DNA from: Planctomycetota bacterium
GTDB taxonomy: Bacteria > Planctomycetota > B15-G4
DNA length: 64,000 nucleotides
NCBI GenBank assembly: GCA_029259715.1
Contig: JAJDEP010000005.1
Location: forward strand, 1-64,000
Direction: 5' to 3'
Positions 36,983 to 45,332 of this stretch are shown piece by piece. The translations under genes and the position numbers were made by a program. Positions within the stretch are counted from its first letter, which is position 1. Each line of letters starts with the position of its first letter. The notes under the pieces were generated by a model. That model ran no database searches and was not told the origin of the DNA. It was given only the letters and a program-made list of their open reading frames with translations.

Positions 36983-38575
36983 CTACCGGCGCGCGTCGAG
37001 GCGCCGCAGGCGCGCGGACGCCACCTGGCTGCGGCCCATGTCCTGCACGACGACCCAGCGCTCGGGGCGCAGGCGCACCTCGAAGGGCCGCCCGCTTCCG
37101 GCCAGGTCGGCGGGCAGCGGGATCGAGGGCGGGCGGTTGAGCTGCTCCCTGACGACGACGAGCCCGGCGGGCTGTCCGTCGATGTCGACCTCCACGCGCA
37201 GCGGGTAGAGGTCGGCGCGACCGGGCAGCGGCTCGAGGAACAGGCGCAGGGTGTCGCCCTCGGCGGTGAGCAGGGCGGCGGTGTGCATGCGCAGGCTGCC
37301 GTCGAGGTTCAGGCCGCCGAAGACCTGCCGGAAGCCGGTGCCCGCGGCGAGATCGATGACGGGTTGCAGCTCCTCGCGGGCCCGCTCCCGGGAGCGCATC
37401 GCGGCGTCCTGAAGCGCGGCCACGTCCATGTCCGGGGTGAGCAGCTCGCGCCAGGCGTCGGGCCGTTCGGGGAGTGCGTGCCCCGCGCCGGCATCGAGCC
37501 AGCCGTTCCCAAGCAGCCAGTGGGCGAGGTGGATGGCTCGCGCACGGAGCGTCTCGGCGTTGGGGTGGTTGTTGACCACCAGCGTCATGTCCACCGGGAG
37601 CGAGCGTTCGAGGAAGAGCACGGGCAGCTTGGGCGTCCGTTCGGCGATGCGCAGGGCGAGGTGCCGTGCGTACTCGCCGAAGCCCGACTGGGCCACCACG
37701 AGCCGGCCGCCCTGACGCAGGAGGAAGCGGTGCAGGGCGGCGATGCTGTCGGCGTTCTCGTCGTACCGCCGCGACGACTCGGGCGTCAGGTCGGCTTCGA
37801 CGGCCCGCGGCCCGAGGGCGACGTCTTCGTCCCACAGCGGGCGCAGGCGGTTCTCCAGCGATGCGGTCTGGCTGCGGCTGACGATGAGCCACGGGTCGGC
37901 CGCGGACGGGTCGGGGGCCAGGTGCATGTCGCCCGTCTCGTAGACGGCCGCCTGGTCGGAGAGATCGTTGACCACGGGGACGTAGATCACGATGTCGGGC
38001 CGGAGCGCGTCGTAGTGGTCGCGCAGGTAGTTGAGGGCGGAGCGGTGGTTCCAGCTCGGCACGGCGACGGTGAAGGCGGCCACGGGGCGGGCATCCGCGC
38101 CGCGGGACGCGTTCAGGAGCTGCTCGAGCCGGGCGGCGATGGTCTCGTCGTCCGCGACGCCGAAGCCGAAGGCGATGGAGTCGCCCAGGACGACCAGGCG
38201 CAGCGCGTCGGGGGCGGGAGGTGGGCCGGGCCGCACGCGCATCCCTGTGGCATCCGTACGAGCGACCGTGCCCACGTAGCTCAGCTCGGCGTCCGGGCGG
38301 TGCACGTAGCGCACGAGCGGATCCTCGTGCGTCACGTAGAACTGGCTCGTGAGGCCCGCTCGGCGCTCCTCGTCGGTGAGGGGCTGGGGCGTGCTGCGCG
38401 GCGGCACGAGCACGGCGCCCCGGTCACCGAGCAGCGAGCGACCCGCCGTGAGCGAGATGGCGCCCTCGATCACCAGCAGTCCGATCACCGCAGCGATCAA
38501 CGCCAACAAAAACCTCTTCAGCAGCACCCGCTCCTCCCGTCCTGCGCTCGCGAGGCTCTCGTCCCCGCGAGGCAC
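36983..38575 (-). CDS. SGNH/GDSL hydrolase family protein (membrane anchored)
   Basis: LLKRFLLALIAAVIGLLVIEGAISL TM; LRLVVLGDSIAFGFGVADDETIAARLEQLL. Start uncertain. Confidence 0.75.
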   Translation of the reverse strand: MPRGDESLASAGREERVLLKRFLLALIAAVIGLLVIEGAISLTAGRSLLGDRGAVLVPPRSTPQPLTDEERRAGLTSQFYVTHEDPLVRYVHRPDAELSYVGTVARTDATGMRVRPGPPPAPDALRLVVLGDSIAFGFGVADDETIAARLEQLLNASRGADARPVAAFTVAVPSWNHRSALNYLRDHYDALRPDIVIYVPVVNDLSDQAAVYETGDMHLAPDPSAADPWLIVSRSQTASLENRLRPLWDEDVALGPRAVEADLTPESSRRYDENADSIAALHRFLLRQGGRLVVAQSGFGEYARHLALRIAERTPKLPVLFLERSLPVDMTLVVNNHPNAETLRARAIHLAHWLLGNGWLDAGAGHALPERPDAWRELLTPDMDVAALQDAAMRSRERAREELQPVIDLAAGTGFRQVFGGLNLDGSLRMHTAALLTAEGDTLRLFLEPLPGRADLYPLRVEVDIDGQPAGLVVVREQLNRPPSIPLPADLAGSGRPFEVRLRPERWVVVQDMGRSQVASARLRRLDARR

Positions 38576-38613
38576 ATGCCCCCGCGAAGCTAGAAACAGA
38601 GCCTGGGAGGATC

Positions 38614-39228
38614 CTAGACGGTGGGGCGCACGACTCCCACGACGCGTCCCTTGATCACCACCTCACGGACCCGGATCGGGTCCATGGTGGCGTTGGACGG
38701 TTGCAGGCGGACATGGTCCTTCTCGCGGAAGAAGCGCTTGAGGGTGGCCTTGAGGCCGCCGGTGGACTCGTCGGGCAGCATGGCCACGACGATGTCATTG
38801 TCCCGGGCCGTGTCGACGGGCTCGACGATGACCAGATCGCCCGGGCAGATGTGGTCGTCGATCATCGATTCGCCTTCGACCCGGAGCATGTAGTGGCTCT
38901 CGTCGGGGGAAGCCAGGCTGTCGAAGGTGAAGGCTTCGTCGCTCTCGACGGCCTCGATGGCGGCGCCGGCCGCGATGCGCCCCTTGATGGCGAGGGAGGC
39001 GGGGGCAGGAGCCGCGGGTTCGTCTTCGACGAGTTGGATCGAGCGCGCCATGTTCGGCGTCTTGCGGATGGCGCCCTTCTTCTCGAGGGCGTTGACGTGC
39101 TCGTAGATCGTGATCTTGGAGACGCTGAAGTACTGCGACATCTCATCGAGGGTGGGCGAGATGCCCTTGTCGCTGATGAAGTCGCGGATGAAGGTGAGGA
39201 CGGCGAGCTGCTTCTCGGTCAGGAACAT
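38614..39228 (-). CDS. lexA: LexA repressor
   Basis: MFLTEKQLAVLTFIRDFISDKGISPTLDEMSQYFSVSKITIYEHVNALEKKGAI (wHTH); AAG cleavage site IKGRIAAGAAIEAVE; GESMIDDHI serine; LKATLKRFF lysine. Confidence 0.93.
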   Translation of the reverse strand: MFLTEKQLAVLTFIRDFISDKGISPTLDEMSQYFSVSKITIYEHVNALEKKGAIRKTPNMARSIQLVEDEPAAPAPASLAIKGRIAAGAAIEAVESDEAFTFDSLASPDESHYMLRVEGESMIDDHICPGDLVIVEPVDTARDNDIVVAMLPDESTGGLKATLKRFFREKDHVRLQPSNATMDPIRVREVVIKGRVVGVVRPTV

Positions 39229-39240
39229 AGGCGCCTTCGT

Positions 39241-39321
39241 CTACGCGTAGAGGAAGGCGACGAACATCGCGACCATGGCGCTCACGGCGGCCAGCTCTTT
39301 GCTCAGGATCTCTCGATACAT
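39241..39321 (-). CDS. Candidate 26-aa single-TM microprotein directly upstream of lexA
   Basis: ATG TAT CGA GAG ... TAG = MYREILSKELAAVSAMVAMFVAFLYA*; SD-like GGAGAG 7 nt before ATG; ends 12 nt before lexA ATG. Too short for the provided ORF track. Confidence 0.55.
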   Translation of the reverse strand: MYREILSKELAAVSAMVAMFVAFLYA

Positions 39322-39393
39322 CGTTCTGCTCTCCAAGGCGCTCGGGGGTGGCTTGCAGCGGCACGTTTCTTCCGCCCGCGCCCCGCCCGAGTC

Positions 39394-39415
39394 GTTAGGT
39401 CCACGTTACCCTAAC
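39394..39415. promoter_or_regulatory. Candidate operator palindrome GTTAGG-N10-CCTAAC
   Basis: GTTAGGTCCACGTTACCCTAAC; 6-bp inverted arms upstream of the microprotein-lexA pair; further GTTAGG at 39448-39453. Confidence 0.45.
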
Positions 39416-39793
39416 ATCGGCTGAAAACGACCGGACTTTTGGGGCTTGTTAGGATTCTTCGCTGGGCTGGCGAATTCGGCGTCGTGGGGCGGAAAGGACG
39501 CGGCGGTGTTGGCACGGGGAGTCGCCGTTCGGGCGGGCCTCGGGCGGATGTTCGGTGGAGCGGCCAGGGGGCCGGTCGGGAACCGGATCGGCATGACCGG
39601 TCGGAGGCGGTCGTCGCGGAGGCTCCCTGGGGTCGCGGCGCTTCGACGGGGCGACAGGCTGACGGCCCCGGTGTCCGATAGGAGCAGCGTGGGCGTGGCC
39701 CTTACAGGGGCATGGGCAATAGGATCATGGAGATCGCCGCAGGCGACGTGCGTGACGTCGCGCGGTCGGTGGTCAGAAGCTAAGCAGAGGAGC

Positions 39794-41461
39794 GTGAGCG
39801 TGACCGAGACGGCAAGCCGGGAGTCGGGATCCGAGGCCCTGCCTCAGGAGCTGCGCCCCGGACTCGAGGTGCCGCGGTACCTCTCGCCCCTCAACCCGCT
39901 GCACCTGCCGCGACGCACCACGGACGTGCTGATCATCGGCGGGGGCGTGGCGGGCCTGTCAGCCGCCATCACGGCCGGCGCCGAACGCGAAGTGCTCGTG
40001 TTGCTCAAGGGCGCGCGCCGTGACACGGCCACGAACTATGCCCAGGGTGGCATGGCGGTGGTCTGGGCCGACGACGACACGACGGCGGAGCACGTCGCCG
40101 ACACCGAACGCGTCGCGGCCGGCCTCGGTCACGACGACATCGTCGCCAACGTCGTGGGCTCGGGGCCCGACCTGCTCGAGCGCTGGCTGAGCTGGGGCGC
40201 GCGCTTCAACCAGGAAGCCGACCATCTCGCGCTCGCCATGGAAGGCGGGCACAGCAAGCACCGCATCGTCTACGCGGGCGACCAGACCGGCGCCGAGATC
40301 CAGCGCTTCCTCATCGCCAAGGCGGCCTCGATGCCCAACATCGGCGTGATGGAGAGCACCTTCGTGCTCGACCTGATCACCGAGGGCAACCGCGTGCGCG
40401 GCGCCATCGCCTGGTCGTCCAGCCAGGGCTACTTCTGCGTGTGGGCCCGCGCGACGATCCTCTCGACCGGGGGCGTGGGCCAGCTCTACCGCGAGACCAC
40501 CAATCCGGCCGGCGCCACGGGCGACGGCATCGCCATGGCCTACCGGGCCGGGGCGCAGCTGCGCGGCATGGAGTTCGTGCAGTTCCACCCCACCGTGCTG
40601 TACGTGGCCGGCATGTCGCGCTTCCTGGTGAGCGAGACGGCCCGGGGTGAGGGCGCCTACCTGGTCGACCGCAACGAACACCGCTTCATGCCGGAGTACC
40701 ACCCCGACGCCGAGCTGGCGCCGCGCGACGTGGTCTCGCGTTCCATCGTGCGGCACCTGGGCAAGGTGCGGGACACCAGCGTCTACCTCGACATGCGGCA
40801 CCTCGGCGCCGAGCACGTGAAGACGCGCTTCCCCGTGATCTACAAGTCGTGCCTCGAGTTCGGCATCGACATGACGTCCGAGCTGATCCCGGTGCACCCC
40901 GCCTGCCACTACATGGTAGGGGGCGTGGCCACGGACAGCCAGGGCCGCACGACGCTGCAGGGGCTGTGGGCCGCGGGCGAAGTCGGCTCGACGGGCTTCC
41001 ACGGCGCCAACCGCATGGGCAGCAACTCGCTGCTCGAGGGCGCGGTGCTCGGAGACCGGGCCGGCGCGGATGCGGCCGCGGTGGACGACGAGATCGTCTT
41101 CGCGTCCGACGACGGTCTGCCCGAGGCGCGGGCCTGGGACGCGGGCATGGTCGATCTCAGCGACCTCGACAACGCCGTGCGCGCCATGATGTGGCGCCGC
41201 GTCGGCATCGAGCGCGAGGGCACGGGCCTCGAGACCGCCCTGTCGCGCTTCGCCGCCTGGAACCGCCTGCTCTACCACCGCGTGTTCGCCGACGAGAAGG
41301 GCTGGGTGCTCACCAACAAGGCGCAGGTGAGCTGGCTCATCGCCCAGGCGGCCGCCACGCGCAAGGAGAGTCGCGGCACGCACTACCGCCACGACTTCCC
41401 CGAGACCGACGATGTGAACTGGCGCAAGGACGTCGTGTTCGTGAGGCCGGACCTGGCTTGA
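39794..41461 (+). CDS. nadB: L-aspartate oxidase
   Basis: TDVLIIGGGVAGLSAAITAGAEREVLVLLKGARRDTATNYAQGGMAVVW...HPTVLYV...HPACHYMVGGVATDSQGRTTLQGLWAAGEVGSTGFHGANRMGSNSLLEGAVLG; GTG start with gcagaggagc SD. Confidence 0.93.
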   Translation: MSVTETASRESGSEALPQELRPGLEVPRYLSPLNPLHLPRRTTDVLIIGGGVAGLSAAITAGAEREVLVLLKGARRDTATNYAQGGMAVVWADDDTTAEHVADTERVAAGLGHDDIVANVVGSGPDLLERWLSWGARFNQEADHLALAMEGGHSKHRIVYAGDQTGAEIQRFLIAKAASMPNIGVMESTFVLDLITEGNRVRGAIAWSSSQGYFCVWARATILSTGGVGQLYRETTNPAGATGDGIAMAYRAGAQLRGMEFVQFHPTVLYVAGMSRFLVSETARGEGAYLVDRNEHRFMPEYHPDAELAPRDVVSRSIVRHLGKVRDTSVYLDMRHLGAEHVKTRFPVIYKSCLEFGIDMTSELIPVHPACHYMVGGVATDSQGRTTLQGLWAAGEVGSTGFHGANRMGSNSLLEGAVLGDRAGADAAAVDDEIVFASDDGLPEARAWDAGMVDLSDLDNAVRAMMWRRVGIEREGTGLETALSRFAAWNRLLYHRVFADEKGWVLTNKAQVSWLIAQAAATRKESRGTHYRHDFPETDDVNWRKDVVFVRPDLA

Positions 41462-42810
41462 GCCGGCTCCCGGTCGACAACGTCGCACCCGTCGAGCGGG
41501 CGGTGCTCTTTGGCGCCCTGATCGGCGGCGCGGGCACCAACGGCCGCACCCCCGGCTCGGCCGGCGATCCCGAGGCGGCCCTCGACGAACTGGCCGGCCT
41601 GGCGGAGGCCGTGGACGTCGAGGTGGTCGGCCGCATGGTGCAGCGCCTGGCGCGGCCGGTGTCGGCGACGCACATCGGCTCGGGCAAGGTCGCCGAGCTC
41701 AAGACGTTGATCAAAGCGGAGGGCGCGAACCTGGCCCTGGCGGACATGGACCTCAGCCCCGCCCAGGCGCGCAACCTGACCGAGGCGCTGGGCGTGCGCG
41801 TCATCGACCGCTCCGAGCTGATCATGGACATCTTCGCCCGGCGGGCGCGCACGTCGCAGGCGAAGCTGCAGGTGGAGCTGGCCCAACTCGAGTACGCGCT
41901 GCCGCGCCTGCGCGGTCAATGGACCCACCTCGACCGCTACGGCGGCGGCGGCGTCGGCACGCGTGGTCCGGGTGAGAAGCAGATCGAGACGGACCGGCGC
42001 ATCGTGAACCTGCGCATCCGCGACCTGAAGCGGCGCCTGACGGTGTTCGAGCGGCGCAAGCAGGTCACGCTGGCCGGGCGGGCCGCGGTGCGCAAGGTGG
42101 CGCTCGCCGGGTACACGAACACGGGCAAGTCCACGTTGTTCAACCGGCTCACCGGCGCCGAGACCTACGTGGCCGACCGCCTCTTCGCCACCCTCGACAC
42201 TCGCACGCGGCGCTGGGCGCTTCCCCAGGGCCCCCTGCCACAGGGCGGCGAGGTGTTGTTGTCGGACACGGTCGGCTTCATCCGCGACCTGCCGCACCAC
42301 CTGGTGGCCTCCTTCCACGCGACCCTCGAAGAGGTCATCGAGGCCGATCTGATCCTCCACGTGGTGGATGCCAGCGATCCGGAGGCCCACCGGCACATGG
42401 AGACGGTGCGCCGGGTCATGCAGGAGATCGGGGCCGGCGAGATCCCCACCATCCTGGTGGTCAACAAAGTCGATCGCGTGAGCGACCGCATGGAACTGCA
42501 GGCCCTGCTCAACGGCCTGCCCGGCGCGCTGCCCATCTCCGCGGCCACGGGCGAGGGCCTCGACCTGCTAGCCGAGCGGGTGGCGCGGGCCTTCCGCGGC
42601 GTCCAGCGGCGCTACCGCGTGTCGGTGCCTCTCGCCAGCGGGCGGGCGTTGGCCCAGGTGCGCGCGCTCGCCGACGTGATCCAGGACGACGTGGTCGAGG
42701 ATGGGGGCAGCGGCGGTCGCATCGACATGGTGCTGCAGGTCGAGCAGCGGCATGTGGGGCGGCTAAAGGCATGGGCCGAGGACGAGGGTCTCGACCTCCA
42801 GCGGGCCTGA
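41458..42810 (+). CDS. hflX: GTPase HflX
   Basis: THIGSGKVAELK...ELIMDIFARRARTSQAKLQVELAQLEYALPRLRG...GGGGVGTRGPGEKQIETDRR...ALAGYTNTGKSTLFNRLTG; TTG start overlapping nadB stop. Confidence 0.95.
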   Translation: MSRLPVDNVAPVERAVLFGALIGGAGTNGRTPGSAGDPEAALDELAGLAEAVDVEVVGRMVQRLARPVSATHIGSGKVAELKTLIKAEGANLALADMDLSPAQARNLTEALGVRVIDRSELIMDIFARRARTSQAKLQVELAQLEYALPRLRGQWTHLDRYGGGGVGTRGPGEKQIETDRRIVNLRIRDLKRRLTVFERRKQVTLAGRAAVRKVALAGYTNTGKSTLFNRLTGAETYVADRLFATLDTRTRRWALPQGPLPQGGEVLLSDTVGFIRDLPHHLVASFHATLEEVIEADLILHVVDASDPEAHRHMETVRRVMQEIGAGEIPTILVVNKVDRVSDRMELQALLNGLPGALPISAATGEGLDLLAERVARAFRGVQRRYRVSVPLASGRALAQVRALADVIQDDVVEDGGSGGRIDMVLQVEQRHVGRLKAWAEDEGLDLQRA

Positions 42811-42893
42811 CGGCGCCGAAGGCCCCGCCATCGAACGGTCGGCGCGGAAATCGCGCTTCCGCTGCCTCGCGCGGGGGGCGATCATGACCGGCC

Positions 42894-45332
42894 ATGGATG
42901 AACTGCGACTGTCCGCCGAGCAATTGCGCTGGATCTGCGATCCCGCCGACCTGCCCTTCGAGAGCACCGCGGACGTCGAGCCGATCTCAGGCATCTCGGG
43001 CCAGGAGCATGCGGTCGAGGCCCTGCGCTTCGGTCTCGAGATCAACGCCGTCGGGCAGAACATCTACGTGAGCGGGCTGCCGGGCACCGGCCGCGAGTCC
43101 CTGCTCAAGCAACTGCTCGAGGAGATCCGCCCGGCGTGCCCGCTGGCGCCCGATCGCTGCTTCGTCCACAACTTCGAGCAGCCCGACCGGCCCAGCCTGA
43201 TCTCGTTGCCCCGGGGGCAGGGGCTGCTCTTCGCCCGGCGCATGGACACGGCCATCGAGTTCATCCGCGATGACCTCGGCGCCGCCCTCCAGGCAGAGAC
43301 GGTGACCCGGCGGCGCAAGGCCATCGAGACCGAGGCGGGCGAAGCCATCGATGCCATCGGCGGACCCTTCGATGCCGAACTGCGCGCGGCCGACCTGACC
43401 CTCACGACCCAGCAGGTGGGTGAGCTCGTGCGGCCCGCCATCGTCCCGGTCATCGACGGGGAAGCGGTGACCCCCGAAGACATCGAGCGGATGCAGGCCG
43501 AGGGCAAGCTCAGCGACGAGCAGCTGGCCGACATGGAGGCGCGCATGGCCGAATTCGGCGAGCGCCTCGGCGACATCGCGACGCGCATCCAGGCGGTGCG
43601 GCGCAAGGCCGTCGAACGCACGCGCAAGCTGTTCACCGGCGAGGCGCGGTCGCTGCTGATGAGCGCCACCGGCGACATCGTCGATCAATTCGGCGACGCC
43701 GCCGTGGGCGGCTTTATCAGCGCCGTCATCGACGACGTGGTCCGGCGCATGGCCGGCGACGGAGCGGGCGACGGCGACTTCACCCGTCGCTACCGGGTCA
43801 ACCTGGTCCAGGGGCATCGTGAGGACGAGTCGTGCCCGGTCATCGTCGAGAACGTGCCCACCATGCGCACGCTGCTCGGTGGCATCGACGTGGAGATCGC
43901 CCCCAACGACCAGGCCGAGGCGAGCCACATGACGGTGCGCGCCGGATCGCTGCTGCGCGCCGATGGCGGCTACCTCGTGCTCGAGGCCAAGGACCTCGTC
44001 ACCGACGCCAACGCCTGGCGGGCGCTCATGCGCGTGTTGCGCATCGGCCGCCTCGACATCGTGCCGCCTGAGTTCGAGGGGCCGTTCCCTTCGCCGACGC
44101 TCAAACCCGAGGCGATCCCGATCAACGTCAAGGTCGTGCTCATCGGCGGGCCGGCCATGTACCAGGCCCTCGACAACAGCGACATGGACTTCAGCAACCT
44201 GTTCAAGGTGCTGGCGGTCTTCGAGAGCGAGCGGCCGCGCGACGAGGAGGCGGCGCGCATGTACGCGGGCGTGCTGGCGCGGGTCGCGCAGACCGAGCGG
44301 TTGCTGCCCTTCCACCGCACGGCCGTGGCGGCCCTGCTCGAACACGGCACGCGCATTGCGGCCATGCAGGGCAAGGTCTCGTTGCGCTTCGGTCGCCTGG
44401 CGGACATCGCCCGGGAGGCCGCCTTCCTGGCGTCGAAGGAGTACGCGCAGCAGGTCACCGGCGACCACGTGCGCGCGGCCGTGCAGCGCACCAAGAAGCG
44501 CGCCGACCTGCCGTCGCGTCGCTTCCTCGAGTTGGTCGAGTCGGGCACCATCCGCGTCGCCGTGACGGGCGGGGTGGTGGGCCAGGTCAACGGGCTGGCC
44601 ACGAGCCAGGCCGGACCGCTGACCTACGGTTTCCCGGCGCGTATCACCGCGACCATCGGCGCCGGGACCGCGGGCACCATCGACGTCGAGTCGGCCTCCG
44701 AGCTCTCGGGCAGCATCCACACCAAGGGCTTCCACATCCTGGGCGGACTGCTGCGACACTTGCTGCGCACCGAACACCCGCTGACGTTCAGCGCCTCGCT
44801 TGCCTTCGAGCAGAGCTACGGCGGCATCGACGGCGACTCCGCGAGCGGAGCCGAGGCCTGCTGTCTGCTCTCGGCGCTCACCAACGTGCCGCTGCGCCAG
44901 GACCTGGCCATGACCGGGGCCATCGACCAGCACGGGCACATCCAGCCCATCGGCGGGGTCAACGAGAAGATCGAGGGCTTCTTCGACGTGTGTCGCGACG
45001 CCGGGCTCACGGGCACGCAGGGCGTGATCATCCCGCGGTCCAATGCGGGCGACCTGATGTTGCGCCATGATGTCGTGGAGGCCTGCCGCGAGGGGCGCTT
45101 CGGCGTCTACGCCATCGACACGATCCAGGAGGCTCTGGCCCTGTTCACCGGCGAGGAGGCAGGTGCCATGGACACCAACGGCGAGTATCCGGCCCACACC
45201 CTCTTGGGCCGCGCCACCGAGCGCGCCCACAGATTCTGGAGCCAGGCGCGCAGCGCGACCACGGACACGACCACGCGGGGCGCCCGGGAGCGTGCGCAGG
45301 GCACGAACGGATCCGGGGCGGCGACATCGTGA
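42894..45332 (+). CDS. Lon-related (S16) AAA ATP-dependent protease
   Basis: ISGQEHAVEALRFGLEINAVGQNIYVSGLPGTGRESLLKQLL...; C-terminal protease domain FEQSYGGIDGDSASGAEACCLLSALTNVPLRQDLAMTGAIDQHGHIQPIGGVNEKIEGFFDVC. Confidence 0.92.
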   Translation: MDELRLSAEQLRWICDPADLPFESTADVEPISGISGQEHAVEALRFGLEINAVGQNIYVSGLPGTGRESLLKQLLEEIRPACPLAPDRCFVHNFEQPDRPSLISLPRGQGLLFARRMDTAIEFIRDDLGAALQAETVTRRRKAIETEAGEAIDAIGGPFDAELRAADLTLTTQQVGELVRPAIVPVIDGEAVTPEDIERMQAEGKLSDEQLADMEARMAEFGERLGDIATRIQAVRRKAVERTRKLFTGEARSLLMSATGDIVDQFGDAAVGGFISAVIDDVVRRMAGDGAGDGDFTRRYRVNLVQGHREDESCPVIVENVPTMRTLLGGIDVEIAPNDQAEASHMTVRAGSLLRADGGYLVLEAKDLVTDANAWRALMRVLRIGRLDIVPPEFEGPFPSPTLKPEAIPINVKVVLIGGPAMYQALDNSDMDFSNLFKVLAVFESERPRDEEAARMYAGVLARVAQTERLLPFHRTAVAALLEHGTRIAAMQGKVSLRFGRLADIAREAAFLASKEYAQQVTGDHVRAAVQRTKKRADLPSRRFLELVESGTIRVAVTGGVVGQVNGLATSQAGPLTYGFPARITATIGAGTAGTIDVESASELSGSIHTKGFHILGGLLRHLLRTEHPLTFSASLAFEQSYGGIDGDSASGAEACCLLSALTNVPLRQDLAMTGAIDQHGHIQPIGGVNEKIEGFFDVCRDAGLTGTQGVIIPRSNAGDLMLRHDVVEACREGRFGVYAIDTIQEALALFTGEEAGAMDTNGEYPAHTLLGRATERAHRFWSQARSATTDTTTRGARERAQGTNGSGAATS

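Noticed and set aside
39446-39793. N-terminal extension of nadB in ORF track
   Set aside because: Not NadB-like, and a good SD precedes the GTG at 39794.
43070-43110. Walker A GLPGTGRES with Arg instead of Lys in the Lon-like protease
   Set aside because: I recall Arg at this position as common in the Lon-related (COG1067-type) family, so not treated as a defect.
42987-45230. 747-aa minus-strand ORF
   Set aside because: Antisense to the Lon-like protease; low-complexity composition typical of shadow ORFs.
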